A DNA stretch of 64,000 nt from Blautia obeum ATCC 29174. Its GTDB lineage: Bacteria > Bacillota > Clostridia > Lachnospirales > Lachnospiraceae. Position 1 is the first letter of the stretch, and each line of letters begins with the position of its first letter. Shown here one piece after another: positions 52,308 to 61,409 of this stretch. Position numbers and translations under genes: made by a program. The notes under the pieces are model-generated. The model searched no databases, had not been told where the DNA came from, and saw nothing but the letters and a program-made list of their open reading frames with translations. Where the stretch lies: positions 3,137,001-3,201,000 of the forward strand of contig NZ_CP102265.1 of NCBI RefSeq assembly GCF_025147765.1. Direction: 5' to 3'.

Positions 52308-53267
52308 ATGAAAAAAATAACGATTAAAAACACAGACCTTGAGCTTTCTCCAATGGGAATGGGCTGCGTAAATGCCGGTATCAAATGGGATGGAGGGGAT
52401 GCTTTCAGAATTTTTGATGCTTTTCTGGATATGGGCGGAACCGTTTATGACACTGCCCGCGTATATGCCGACTGGATTCCTTCTGAAATCGGCCGCAGTG
52501 AACGTGTACTTGGACAGTGGCTTCGCGAAAGCGGGAAACGTCATGACATTATTCTTGTCTCCAAAGGCGGACATCCGGATATGACACCTGCCGTTCCGGA
52601 CATGCATGCTTCTCGGATTTCAGCAGAAAATATGCGTCACGATCTGGAACTTTCTCTCCGCGCGCTTGGTACTGATTATATTGATGTTTATTTTTATCAC
52701 AGAGATAATGAGGCGATTCCTGCCAGTGAACTAATTGAAGTTATGGAAGAATTTCGAAAAGAAGGTAAGATTCGCTATTATGCATGCTCCAACTGGAGTA
52801 CTGCACGTATGAAAGAAGCCGATGCTTATGCAGCATCCAAAGGATACCGTGGTTTTGTCGCAAATGAAGCTCTGTTTAATATTGCTTCTGCTTCCATGAA
52901 ACCTCTTGAAGACGATACATTGAAGATCATGGATCAAGAAATGCAGCAATATCATATAGAAAATCCACAGAATCTGGCCATGCCATATATGTCTGTAGCC
53001 AGTGGATTTTTCCACAAATTATATGCCGGCGGTGCTGATGCTGTCAGAAATTCTGAATACTACACACCAGAAAATCTCAAGATTGCCGAAGGACTTCACG
53101 GACTGATGGAAGAATATCAGATTTCACTTACACAGGCAGTCCTTGGTTATCTGACCTGTCGTGATTTCACCTGCCTTCCACTTTATGGTCCAAGAAATAT
53201 CGAAGATCTCAAAGATGCAATGGGAACTTTTTCTATTCCATTCCTTAAAGAATATTATGCAGACTGA
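52308..53267 (+). CDS. Aldo/keto reductase
   Basis: The 319-residue protein has the AKR barrel with MGMGCVNAG, the Asp/Tyr of YDTARVYADW, the Lys of VSKGGHPD and the His of DVYFYHRDN, so the catalytic tetrad is complete. It would reduce an aldehyde or ketone with NAD(P)H. Specificity is unknown. I start at ATG 52308 (MKKITIKN) behind AAAGGG rather than an ATG 18 codons upstream. It is divergent from pstS. Confidence 0.88.
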   Translation: MKKITIKNTDLELSPMGMGCVNAGIKWDGGDAFRIFDAFLDMGGTVYDTARVYADWIPSEIGRSERVLGQWLRESGKRHDIILVSKGGHPDMTPAVPDMHASRISAENMRHDLELSLRALGTDYIDVYFYHRDNEAIPASELIEVMEEFRKEGKIRYYACSNWSTARMKEADAYAASKGYRGFVANEALFNIASASMKPLEDDTLKIMDQEMQQYHIENPQNLAMPYMSVASGFFHKLYAGGADAVRNSEYYTPENLKIAEGLHGLMEEYQISLTQAVLGYLTCRDFTCLPLYGPRNIEDLKDAMGTFSIPFLKEYYAD

Positions 53268-53300
53268 TTTTTCTTATATTAGCAGCTCGGATCTATATGC

Positions 53301-53347
53301 AAAAAGAGACTGTGACTCATTGTTCTGAGTCATAGTCTCTCTTTTTT
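53301..53347. terminator. Bidirectional terminator
   Basis: AAAGAGACTGTGACTCA pairs with TGAGTCATAGTCTCTCTTT and runs into a T-tract. It overlaps the stop codon of the convergent coat-protein gene. Confidence 0.9.
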
Positions 53348-53804
53348 ATGCCATATTATTGGCCATTTTGTATTTATATAACATTTCTGCGTGATTCTGC
53401 TCTTCTACCTGAATATCTGCAAGCAGCTTGCGCACACCGCTGTCGCCAAAAGCAAATACTTCTGAGTTATATTCTCCTGACACCAGCTTTTCTGTCGCAA
53501 TACAATCTGTTGCAAGAAATGAATCCTGCTGTTTATCCTCCGGTGAACTCATTGCTGTGTAAGTTGCCTTTGGCTGATAATCTCGTCCATCACTGTCATT
53601 ACAGTTGCACTGCGGAACTTCTCCTCTCAGCACACAGTCAAGAGAATCATAATGTTCACGTTCTTTTTGCTGTAAAGTCTGAAAAAGATTTTTCAGCTCA
53701 GGATCTTTTGCCTGCTGTGCATATCTGCCATATTTCTCAATGCAGCTTTTTTCCTGTGTCTGTAAGTCTTCAATCGTTGTGCGTTCTTTTTCTTTTAATA
53801 TCAT
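53346..53804 (-). CDS. CotF/ferritin-like spore coat-type protein
   Basis: The 152-residue protein has two helical halves (TIEDLQTQEKSCIEKYGRYA, TLQQKEREHYDSLDCVL and ADIQVEEQNHAEMLYKYKMA) with Glu/His patterns like ferritin-like coat proteins. A flexible middle includes QCNCND. I use ATG 53804. It follows the sseB-like gene closely. A role in spore coat or storage is inferred from family only. Confidence 0.65.
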   Translation of the reverse strand: MILKEKERTTIEDLQTQEKSCIEKYGRYAQQAKDPELKNLFQTLQQKEREHYDSLDCVLRGEVPQCNCNDSDGRDYQPKATYTAMSSPEDKQQDSFLATDCIATEKLVSGEYNSEVFAFGDSGVRKLLADIQVEEQNHAEMLYKYKMANNMA

Positions 53805-53865
53805 CGTACCTGCTTCCTCTCTTTCATTTTGCAATACGATGATAGTATCTGTCATATAGAAAAAT

Positions 53866-54294
53866 TTATGCAGTTTTTCCCAAAATAATCTCAATCAGAT
53901 ATTTGTCCAACATAATGGTACGGTTCCATGGATTGAGAATCACACCTTCAATCTCATCTGTCTGAAGAGTCAGTTCAAATAATTTGTCGATATCCGTCAA
54001 AAACGTTGATTTGACGCTTCCGCCGCCTTTCAGTTCCTCTTCAAAACTGGTAAATGCAACCCACCAGTTCTTACCATCTTCTGTTCTGACTGCTTCCAGG
54101 CGAAGCTGACCGTCACCACTGGGCGGTTCTACAGCAATGATAAGCTGACCAGCATCTTTCATGCGTCTGCGGATAACGGTAAGTGTATGCGCCAGCATCT
54201 CCTGTGTAGTTTCTTTTTGAAGCCCGGCAATTGCTTTTTCTATTTTATCATTGCCCTGAAGTCCCTCATCTGCTTTGTAATCTTTCATGATCAT
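53866..54294 (-). CDS. SseB-domain protein
   Basis: The 142-residue protein has the SseB N-terminal-type fold: QLIIAVEPP, LRLEAVRTEDGKNWWVAFTSFEEE, TFLTDIDKLFEL and VILNPWNRTIMLDKYLIEIIL. The NPW motif is typical. The family's biochemical role is unknown; in enterics SseB has been linked to serine sensitivity. GAGGAG precedes the start. Confidence 0.8.
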   Translation of the reverse strand: MIMKDYKADEGLQGNDKIEKAIAGLQKETTQEMLAHTLTVIRRRMKDAGQLIIAVEPPSGDGQLRLEAVRTEDGKNWWVAFTSFEEELKGGGSVKSTFLTDIDKLFELTLQTDEIEGVILNPWNRTIMLDKYLIEIILGKTA

Positions 54295-54322
54295 ATCTAC
54301 TCCTCATTTATTTTTCAGGATT

Positions 54323-55672
54323 TTATGCCTGTTTTCCTTCCAGTAATTTAATGGAACGGCGGATACACCAGATGCAGGTCGGTCCAATATAACAACTGGC
54401 CGCTATCCATGCAGCCTGATCTGCAAAACAGATTGCTGTATAACCCATAGTTCCTACAAATCCAACACTTACAATTACTCGTCCGATCATTTCCATAACA
54501 CCTGAGAAAATAGCTCTTCCGGAATATCCCAGCCCCTGCGTCACCATTCTGCACACATTCAGAATTCCCAGGATTCCAAAGAAAAATCCAAGACATCTCA
54601 GATATTTGGCTGAAGCATCCAGAACTGCAGTCGCATTTTTACTCAGAAAGATCATGGAAAGCGGTCTTCCGAAGAAAATCAGGATCAGACCGGCACTAAA
54701 ACCATAAATGCATCCTGCGATCGTTGCCTCAAGTGCACCCTTTTTAATCCTGTCTGCCTGACGCGCGCCAAGGTTCTGACTGCAGAATACAGATGCTGCT
54801 GTTCCAATCGCATCAAATGGACACAGAAGGAACTGCTTAATACGCATAGCCGCTGTAAAAGCAGAAACATAAATACTTCCAAGTCCATTGTTCGCCGCCT
54901 GCATGACCATACTCCCGATTGCTGTGATCGAGAACTGAAATCCCATCGGAAGTCCCATGCCCAGAAGTTCCTTTACCGCATCCTTTTGCACGATCATGTT
55001 TTCTTTCTCCAGGCGAAGAAGCTGCATCTTCCCTCTTATATAAAAGAAACAGAGAATTCCACTGATCGCCTGTGCTGTGATCGTTGCGATCGCAGCTCCC
55101 ATACAGCCCCATTTCAAAACAATAATACAGAACAGATCCAGGAAAATATTCAGGACTGCTGAAAACCCCAGGAACAGGAAAGGTGTCCGGCTATCGCCTA
55201 CAGAACGCAGAATGCTGGACAGATAATTGTACAGCAGTGTAAATGGTATTCCGATAAAAATGACGATCAGATATGCATACGCATTTCCAAAAATATTATC
55301 CGGAACAGAAAGCAGATGCAGGATCTGTCCACAGGATAACGAACAGGCAATCATAAGGATTGCCGCAATAATTGCTGTAAGTACCGCGCCATTAAATATG
55401 TAATTTCGCATAGTACGATGATCCCCGGCGCCAAAATATCTGGCAACAGGAACGCCAAAACCGGCACAGCATCCAATACAGAAGCCTAAAACCAGAAACT
55501 GTACACTGCTGCTCGATCCAACACTTGCAAGCGCATCAGCACCAAGAATCTGACCTACGATTGCCGCGTCAATAATATTATAAGTCTGCTGAAGGAGATT
55601 CCCCATCAACAGCGGCAGTGCAAACTGAAGCATTAGTTTCAGCGGGCTGCCCTTTGTCATAGATGTTGACAT
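54323..55672 (-). CDS. MATE family efflux transporter (first copy)
   Basis: The 449-residue protein has twelve membrane segments in two similar halves, beginning MTKGSPLKLMLQFALPLLMGNLLQQTYNIIDAAIVGQ and with the second half near GSMVMQAANNGLGSIYVSAF. MATE pumps use Na+ or H+ gradients to export drugs or metabolites. The substrate cannot be told. The sseB-like gene follows at 28 bases. Confidence 0.92.
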   Translation of the reverse strand: MSTSMTKGSPLKLMLQFALPLLMGNLLQQTYNIIDAAIVGQILGADALASVGSSSSVQFLVLGFCIGCCAGFGVPVARYFGAGDHRTMRNYIFNGAVLTAIIAAILMIACSLSCGQILHLLSVPDNIFGNAYAYLIVIFIGIPFTLLYNYLSSILRSVGDSRTPFLFLGFSAVLNIFLDLFCIIVLKWGCMGAAIATITAQAISGILCFFYIRGKMQLLRLEKENMIVQKDAVKELLGMGLPMGFQFSITAIGSMVMQAANNGLGSIYVSAFTAAMRIKQFLLCPFDAIGTAASVFCSQNLGARQADRIKKGALEATIAGCIYGFSAGLILIFFGRPLSMIFLSKNATAVLDASAKYLRCLGFFFGILGILNVCRMVTQGLGYSGRAIFSGVMEMIGRVIVSVGFVGTMGYTAICFADQAAWIAASCYIGPTCIWCIRRSIKLLEGKQA

Positions 55673-55766
55673 TTTTCACCTTCTATATGTAATTCTTTCA
55701 TTCTCAGATAACTTTTCTGACTGATAAATTATAAGTCTCCCAGTGCTCTCATGTCAATTTGAACTA

Positions 55767-56471
55767 CTACAGAATCTTCTTTAATTCCAGTAAATCATGA
55801 ATGATGTAGTCCGCTGGTTTTCCACTTTTCAATTTTTCTTCTTTATACTTTTCCACCGAAGGCAGATACCAGCATGTGGACATTCCATAAGCCCTGCCAC
55901 CGGTAATATCCGCAGTCAGGGAATCACCTATCATCATACATTCCTCCGGACATACTCCCGGAAGTTCTTTCATGCAGCCATCAAAAAACGCTTTGCCCGG
56001 CTTGTCTGCTCCTACTTTTTCGGAAACAAAACAGTGCGCAAAATATTTCAACATATCTACCTTCTTCAGACGATTAATCTGCTGACCATATGGTCCGTTG
56101 CTTGCCGCACACAGACAGTAATCTTTCTCTTTTAAATATGTAAGAATTTCTTCTGCCCCATCAACCGGTACAGCGCTTAAGTTGAGAAGTATACGGAATT
56201 CTTTTTCCATTTCAACTCCGTCAGCCTCCAGTCCAAGATGCCCAAGAATTGCCTGCCAGCGCACATAAAACAGGTCGTCCATCGTCAGTTCTTTGCGTTC
56301 GATACGCTGCCAGATCTTATTATTTTCCTCTGTAAAAGCAGCAAACATTTCTGATTTATATTCCAGTCCCGCTTTCTGAAAGCACTGCTCCATTGCCCAG
56401 GATGCGGCCGCATCAAAATCCAGAAGCGTATTGTCAATGTCCAGAAAAAGGACTTTTATCTTGTCATTCAT
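55767..56471 (-). CDS. YjjG-type noncanonical pyrimidine nucleotidase (HAD)
   Basis: The 234-residue HAD hydrolase shows motif I FLDIDNTLLDFD, motif II AASNGPYGQ, motif III Lys in GADKPGKAFFDG and motif IV MIGDSLTADITGG. The length and NTLLDFD match YjjG, which dephosphorylates pyrimidine nucleotides such as dUMP analogues. It is a single gene. Confidence 0.88.
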   Translation of the reverse strand: MNDKIKVLFLDIDNTLLDFDAAASWAMEQCFQKAGLEYKSEMFAAFTEENNKIWQRIERKELTMDDLFYVRWQAILGHLGLEADGVEMEKEFRILLNLSAVPVDGAEEILTYLKEKDYCLCAASNGPYGQQINRLKKVDMLKYFAHCFVSEKVGADKPGKAFFDGCMKELPGVCPEECMMIGDSLTADITGGRAYGMSTCWYLPSVEKYKEEKLKSGKPADYIIHDLLELKKIL

Positions 56472-56712
56472 ATTGTGGTATCCTTTAACTTTTTTATGAT
56501 ATCTTTCAAAAACTTTTCACGTTTAGTCGGAATCTCCCTTTTGAATTCTACATTCTTGCTTCACCAAAAAACTCTTTGTTAACCACTTGATCACCTGCTT
56601 TTCTTCCAAAGATCTACAATTAACATTATATTTATTATGCCATATATTGTCTGTATTCACAATTATTGTTTACGATTCCACTGAATGTGCCGGAGAATTT
56701 CTTTCCATATTT

Positions 56713-56895
56713 TTGTTCAAGAATGCCCTCGGCATTCTTGCTGCGAGATGCACGTCATGCAATGCATGACATATTCTTCTGTGCATCTCTACAATCCTGC
56801 CGGAGGCTATATCAGATGGGAGATTGAATCCCACCACTGATATAATTTTGTTGCTCACCACCTACAGAGGTGGGAGTCATCTCACATCTGATATA
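56713..56895. repeat. Intergenic element made of several consecutive hairpins
   Basis: The first hairpin is CAAGAATGCC/GGCATTCTTG. Next is GAGATGCAC..GTGCATCTC, enclosing the palindrome GTCATGCAATGCATGAC. Then the outer stem ATATCAGATG..CATCTGATAT (56809-56894) encloses TCCCACC/GGTGGGA and CCACCT/AGGTGG. There is no open frame. It may be a short mobile palindromic element, such as a decayed IS200/IS605-type end, or a structured leader. The stretch 56472-56712 shows nothing I can name. Confidence 0.6.
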
Positions 56896-57008
56896 AAAAA
56901 CTCTCTACTTCTACCATTTACACACATACTTATTTGCGTTAAAATAAAGACATCGGGTCAGATATTTTCTGGCCCTTAATTAAACTTTATGTAGGGGGGA
57001 AATTGAAA

Positions 57009-58409
57009 ATGAAGGAAAAAGGAAGTAGTTTTTCCGGATCGATCGGCTTCGTTCTGGCTGCTGCCGGAAGTGCCGTAGGTGTTGGAAATATCTGGAGGTT
57101 CCCATATCTCTGTGCCAAAGACGGCGGTGGATTATTCCTGCTGGTCTATCTGGTACTGGTACTGACCTTCGGATTTGTATTACTGACAACAGATGTTGCA
57201 ATCGGTCGAAAAACCAAGAAAAATGCGCTCAGGGCTTTTGAAGCGCTCAATCCGAAATGGAAATTTCTTGGTAAACTGACATTTATAGTTCCAACACTGA
57301 TCATGACCTATTACTCTGTCATTGGTGGCTGGATCACGAAATACTTTGTTACCTATATTATATCTGATGGAAAAGATGCTGCGGCTGATGGATATTTTAC
57401 AGCTTTCATCACATCAGATATTGCACCGATCGTATTTATGCTGGTCTTTCTTGCACTGACCGCATGGATCGTATATCGCGGTGTAGAAAAAGGAATCGAA
57501 AAATTTTCCAAGATCATCATGCCAGGACTGATTCTTCTGATCCTGATCATCGCGATTTTCTCACTGACACTGACACATACCGATGCAGACGGAACTGTCC
57601 GTACCGGTATGGAGGGACTTGCTTTTTATGTAAAGCCAGATTTCAGTGGGCTCACTGTGAAGCGTTTCCTGGAAATTCTTCTGGATGCAATGAGCCAGCT
57701 CTTTTTCTCCTTAAGCGTTTCCATGGGAATCATGATCACCTACGGTTCTTATGTAAAAAATGAAGTCAATCTGAACAAAGCAACAAACCAGATTGAAATT
57801 TTTGATACCGGCGTTGCTTTCCTTGCAGGAATGATGATCATCCCGGCTGTATTTGTATTTCTTGGCACAGATGGCATGGCTTCCGGACCAAGCCTTATCT
57901 TCATTTCATTACCCAAAGTATTTGATTCAATGGGTGTTCTGGGACAACCTGTAGCAATTGCTTTCTTTCTGATGATGGGATTTGCTGCACTTACCTCCTG
58001 CGTCTCCGTTATGGAAACTCTGGTTGCCAACTGCATGGAACTTTATCACAAACCACGTAAAAAAATGTGTGGGGCTGTCGGTATCTATTCTCTGATCACA
58101 GCTGTAGTAATCTGCCTTGGATATAACAAGCTGTACTTTGAACTGAAACTTCCAAATGGGTCTGTAGGGCAGCTTCTGGATGTCATGGACTATATCAGTA
58201 ACAGTTTCCTGATGCCGTTTATCTCTCTTCTGACCAGCATTCTGATCGGATGGGTAATTGGTCCGGACTGGATCATAGGCGAAGTAGAACGCAATGGCGA
58301 ACACTTCAAACGTGCCGGTCTTTATCGCTTTATGATTCGATATGTGGTACCGCTCGTTATGCTGATCCTGTTCCTGGTATCTACCGGATTTGTAGATCTG
58401 ATCTTCTAA
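57009..58409 (+). CDS. Sodium-dependent transporter, SNF/NSS family (second copy)
   Basis: The 466-residue LeuT-like symporter begins with the family signature GSIGFVLAAAGSAVGVGNIWRFPYL and has about eleven to twelve membrane segments. It is distinct from the copy at 29.6 kb. I use ATG 57009 behind GGGGGG; a TTG two codons earlier is too close to it. It probably imports an amino acid or related compound with Na+. The leader contains a GGGTCAG/CTGGCCC hairpin. Confidence 0.88.
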   Translation: MKEKGSSFSGSIGFVLAAAGSAVGVGNIWRFPYLCAKDGGGLFLLVYLVLVLTFGFVLLTTDVAIGRKTKKNALRAFEALNPKWKFLGKLTFIVPTLIMTYYSVIGGWITKYFVTYIISDGKDAAADGYFTAFITSDIAPIVFMLVFLALTAWIVYRGVEKGIEKFSKIIMPGLILLILIIAIFSLTLTHTDADGTVRTGMEGLAFYVKPDFSGLTVKRFLEILLDAMSQLFFSLSVSMGIMITYGSYVKNEVNLNKATNQIEIFDTGVAFLAGMMIIPAVFVFLGTDGMASGPSLIFISLPKVFDSMGVLGQPVAIAFFLMMGFAALTSCVSVMETLVANCMELYHKPRKKMCGAVGIYSLITAVVICLGYNKLYFELKLPNGSVGQLLDVMDYISNSFLMPFISLLTSILIGWVIGPDWIIGEVERNGEHFKRAGLYRFMIRYVVPLVMLILFLVSTGFVDLIF

Positions 58410-58444
58410 TATTGAATGTCCCCAAAATGCTCTGACGCTAAATA

Positions 58445-58502
58445 AAACTCCTCCATACCGGTTGCTTTCTTTAGGGAAACAGCTCGTCTGGAGGAGTTTT
58501 TA
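58445..58502. terminator. Bidirectional terminator
   Basis: AAAACTCCTCCA pairs with TGGAGGAGTTTT across a loop of about 33 bases. It lies between the convergent symporter and AllA genes. Confidence 0.85.
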
Positions 58503-58518
58503 GTATATATTTTTATAC

Positions 58519-59007
58519 TTATACGGTAATCTTGAACCAGTCTTTTTCTTCGAAATCAACGACGGTACAGTCATTCGCATAGGTGCATTCCGGAAGAATA
58601 ATCATTGCATGAAGCTCCTCATTATTCAGCGGAAGTGGACAGAGATGCCAGATTGCTGCATTAATCTTGACCATGCATCCCTTCGGTACGATAAATGCTT
58701 TGGCAAGTTCCGGAACCGGTACCCCGCCGGATGCCGGTGCTACATGAATGATCATATCATCATCCAGTGCTACAATTCCTTCCCATGTCGTTGTATGATA
58801 TTCCGCTGCTTTGATAATCCTCTCATCTTTGCGAACTGCAATTGGAGAAAATGCAATACTTCCCATACTAGTTCCGGAAATACGATCCGGATAGAACTTA
58901 TGGATTTCTCCCTGTAATGGATAGCCTTCCGGCTCTGTCATGTTGCAGAATGTTCCATATGGAGCAAAATCTGCTACGTTGATCTTGATCGCTTTTACTT
59001 CTCTCAT
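58519..59007 (-). CDS. allA: Ureidoglycolate lyase-family protein
   Basis: AllA splits ureidoglycolate to glyoxylate and urea in allantoin breakdown. The 162-residue cupin has MREVKAIKINVADFAPYGTF, HTTTWEGIVALDDD, VAPASGGVPVPELAKAFIVPKG and AIWHLCPLPL, close to the family pattern. The neighbouring glycerate kinase fits a glyoxylate-to-glycerate route, although allantoinase, Gcl and GlxR genes are not in the window. Some relatives may act on other substrates. Confidence 0.82.
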   Translation of the reverse strand: MREVKAIKINVADFAPYGTFCNMTEPEGYPLQGEIHKFYPDRISGTSMGSIAFSPIAVRKDERIIKAAEYHTTTWEGIVALDDDMIIHVAPASGGVPVPELAKAFIVPKGCMVKINAAIWHLCPLPLNNEELHAMIILPECTYANDCTVVDFEEKDWFKITV

Positions 59008-59059
59008 TGTAAAAACCTCCTCTTTTTGATAAAAACCCCATTAAAATTTTGCTAGACTC

Positions 59060-59088
59060 AGTATACCATAACCGCCTGACAACCTCAA
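59060..59088 (-). promoter_or_regulatory. Promoter of allA
   Basis: TTGAGG (59088-59083) and TATACT (59065-59060) on the minus strand have a 17-base spacer and a TATGG extension before the -10 box. Confidence 0.45.
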
Positions 59089-59103
59089 GGAAACCTATAT
59101 TAA

Positions 59104-60291
59104 TTACTCTGCCCTCTTATGAGAGTCGTTACTGTTCACTCCGTTCACAGCAACTGAGAGTTTCCTTCCTGCACGCAGCATACGAAACAGCCGTCTGGCC
59201 GCTCCAAGATACAATTCTTCCGCATGATCCAATGCTTCCGGAAGTGTCATGACACCGTTAATAGTCGTAATCATCGACTCTATTCCATATTCAAAAATAT
59301 CTTCTGCCCCTTTGCCCATACTTCCAACAATTGCCACTGCCGGTATACCATGCGCCTTGCAGTGTATACCAACGCCCTGCATGACTTTTCCAAATACGGA
59401 CTGCCAGTCTGTAGCTCCCTCTCCGGTAACTACTACATCTACCCCTTCCAGGCGTCTGTCAAAGTCAACCAGATCAAGGACTGTTTCAATTCCTGATTTC
59501 AATGTGCCATTCAGAAATACCATCAAAGCGGATCCAAGGCCACCGGCAGCTCCGGCACCTTTTACGTTATCCATATCCATGCCAAATTGCTTTTGGATGA
59601 TATCACGATAGTTACACATACCTTTTTCCAGTTCATCCTGAATCTCAGGTGTTGCGCCCTTTTGCCGGCCAAATGTATAAGTTGCACCGTCTTTACCACA
59701 AAGTGGATTGGTCACATCACACATAACTGTAAATCTGCATTCTTTGATCAGCGGATTCAGTCCGGATATATCAATCTTTTTTATTTTAATGAGATCTCCT
59801 CCACAGCCTTTCAGTTCTTCGCCATTTTCATCCAGAAAACGACCTCCCAGAGCACGGATGCATCCAATTCCACCATCATTGGTAGCAGAACCTCCAATCG
59901 CTATGGAAATATCACGAAATCCTCTCTCCAGAGCATCCCGTATCATCTCACCCGTTCCATAAGAAGTTGTATATCTCGGATCCCGTTTCTCATCCGAAAC
60001 CAGCGGAAGGCCAGATGCCGCAGCCATTTCCATAACTGCCCGTTTTTCATCCAGCATACCATAGCTGCATGTCAATTCTTCCCATAAAGGTCCGTGCACT
60101 TTCAAGGGAATTGTTGTTCCTTTGACTGCTGAAAGTACTGCTTCTGTTGTTCCTTCTCCGCCATCTGCTACTTCTATGCTGTCGCAGACACAGTCCGGGA
60201 ATATCTCCCGGGCTGCCTGTGTAAGTAATTCTGCTGTTTTGGGAGAAGACAAAGTTCCCTTAAATGAATCAGAAGCAAACAAAAATTTCAT
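59104..60291 (-). CDS. Glycerate kinase (GarK/GlxK family)
   Basis: Glycerate kinase phosphorylates D-glycerate with ATP, yielding 2-phosphoglycerate. The 395-residue protein has FLFASDSFKGTLSS at the start, VADGGEGTTEAVL, AIGGSATNDGGIG, DVTNPLCGKDGATYTFGRQKGA and VTGEGATDWQSVFGK. Its last ~15 residues (VAVNGVNSND..) are encoded by a 27-bp dispersed repeat, so the C-terminus looks extended or replaced by that insertion. It precedes allA on the same strand. Confidence 0.92.
   Translation of the reverse strand: MKFLFASDSFKGTLSSPKTAELLTQAAREIFPDCVCDSIEVADGGEGTTEAVLSAVKGTTIPLKVHGPLWEELTCSYGMLDEKRAVMEMAAASGLPLVSDEKRDPRYTTSYGTGEMIRDALERGFRDISIAIGGSATNDGGIGCIRALGGRFLDENGEELKGCGGDLIKIKKIDISGLNPLIKECRFTVMCDVTNPLCGKDGATYTFGRQKGATPEIQDELEKGMCNYRDIIQKQFGMDMDNVKGAGAAGGLGSALMVFLNGTLKSGIETVLDLVDFDRRLEGVDVVVTGEGATDWQSVFGKVMQGVGIHCKAHGIPAVAIVGSMGKGAEDIFEYGIESMITTINGVMTLPEALDHAEELYLGAARRLFRMLRAGRKLSVAVNGVNSNDSHKRAE
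59128..59154. repeat. 27-bp dispersed repeat, copy 3 (inside the glycerate kinase 3' end)
   Basis: On the minus strand it reads GTTGCTGTGAACG then GAGTGAACAGTAAC, one mismatch from copy 1 at 17208. It is in frame and encodes VAVNGVNSN, and the coding region ends about 24 bases later. Confidence 0.65.
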
Positions 60292-60329
60292 CTGATGTCT
60301 CTCCTTCTTATTTTTATAAGAATGCTATT

Positions 60330-61409
60330 TTATTTCAGTCTGAATTTCAAGTATACCGGATCGTGGTCGGAGTAAGAATATCCTGTATTGATGTCCTCAT
60401 AAGAAACGCATTCTATATTATCAGATATAATAAATCCATCCAATGTAACGGTGTAAGTCACTCCCGGCACGTACTCCATATCTGCATTACGAGCACTGTC
60501 CCAAAGGTCATTTTTTTCCTGCGCGGTCAGTTGATCTATGCAGAACGCAAAATGTTCCTGAAGTTCTTCTCTCGGGAAAGGGTATGCCCAGGACTCTTTA
60601 TCTGCAGAGTCATCCTCTGCTGCTTTCAGATCATGGTTGAAATCACCACCACAAAGCACATAATTTCCTGCTTCATATTCTTTCTGCATATCCTCAGCCA
60701 GCATACGAATCTGTCCTTCGCGAATCGCATCGCTGTTTCCATATGCAGACATATGCAGCTCAAAGATCACAAATTCTTTGCCGTTATCGACCGGAACTCT
60801 GGAAATACTGTAGCAGCGGTCCAGATCAAAGAATTTACTGAATGATGTGGATACCGGAAAACGTCTTCTCAAAGAATCCGTCACCGGATATCTGGAAAAC
60901 AGGGCCAGACCTGATCTGCTCTTACCATGTGGCTGGGTAAATGGATAGAACAAAAATGCCGAATCATAGTTCTGTGCAAATACCGTGTCATAATCTGCCA
61001 GACATTCTTTCAAGATTGTGTATTCGTTTACATGATAGCTTCTCGTGGAATTCAAGTCCACTTCCTCAATAAGCGCAAAGTCCGGATCATAAGAAGCAAC
61101 GAGCTCTCCTGCCCCCTGAACCGTTTTTAGCACACTGTCTTTGCTCTTCGCCCAGGAAAACTTGCCACCGTCCATAAAGAAGCTGAAATCCGGTGTATAT
61201 GCACCAAATCCGATATTATATGTAAGCGCGGAATATTCTTTTTCTGTTGTAAGTTCCGCGTCTGCTGCATGGGATTCCACCTCAAGTGGCAGATTATCCT
61301 CAATCCGATGATAACTTGCAAATAAATAAATGATATATCCGATCAGTGCAAGTATGATAATTCCAAGAATGATTCCAACAATTTTAAAAATTTTTTTTGC
61401 TGTTTTCAT
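60330..61409 (-). CDS. Membrane-anchored endonuclease/exonuclease/phosphatase-family protein
   Basis: The 359-residue protein has an N-terminal membrane anchor (about 7-30) and an extracytoplasmic EEP domain. It has ALTYNIGFG (metal Asn), EEVD, FELHMSAYGNSDAIREGQ (His), LCGGDFNHDL (Asp/Asn) and the final SDHDPVYL (Asp-His). The full metal-dependent phosphodiesterase set is present, so it may cleave a nucleic acid, sphingomyelin-like lipid or inositol phosphate outside the cell. I use ATG 61409, which overlaps the MATE stop (ATGA). A longer frame upstream only shadows the MATE gene. Confidence 0.85.
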   Translation of the reverse strand: MKTAKKIFKIVGIILGIIILALIGYIIYLFASYHRIEDNLPLEVESHAADAELTTEKEYSALTYNIGFGAYTPDFSFFMDGGKFSWAKSKDSVLKTVQGAGELVASYDPDFALIEEVDLNSTRSYHVNEYTILKECLADYDTVFAQNYDSAFLFYPFTQPHGKSRSGLALFSRYPVTDSLRRRFPVSTSFSKFFDLDRCYSISRVPVDNGKEFVIFELHMSAYGNSDAIREGQIRMLAEDMQKEYEAGNYVLCGGDFNHDLKAAEDDSADKESWAYPFPREELQEHFAFCIDQLTAQEKNDLWDSARNADMEYVPGVTYTVTLDGFIISDNIECVSYEDINTGYSYSDHDPVYLKFRLK

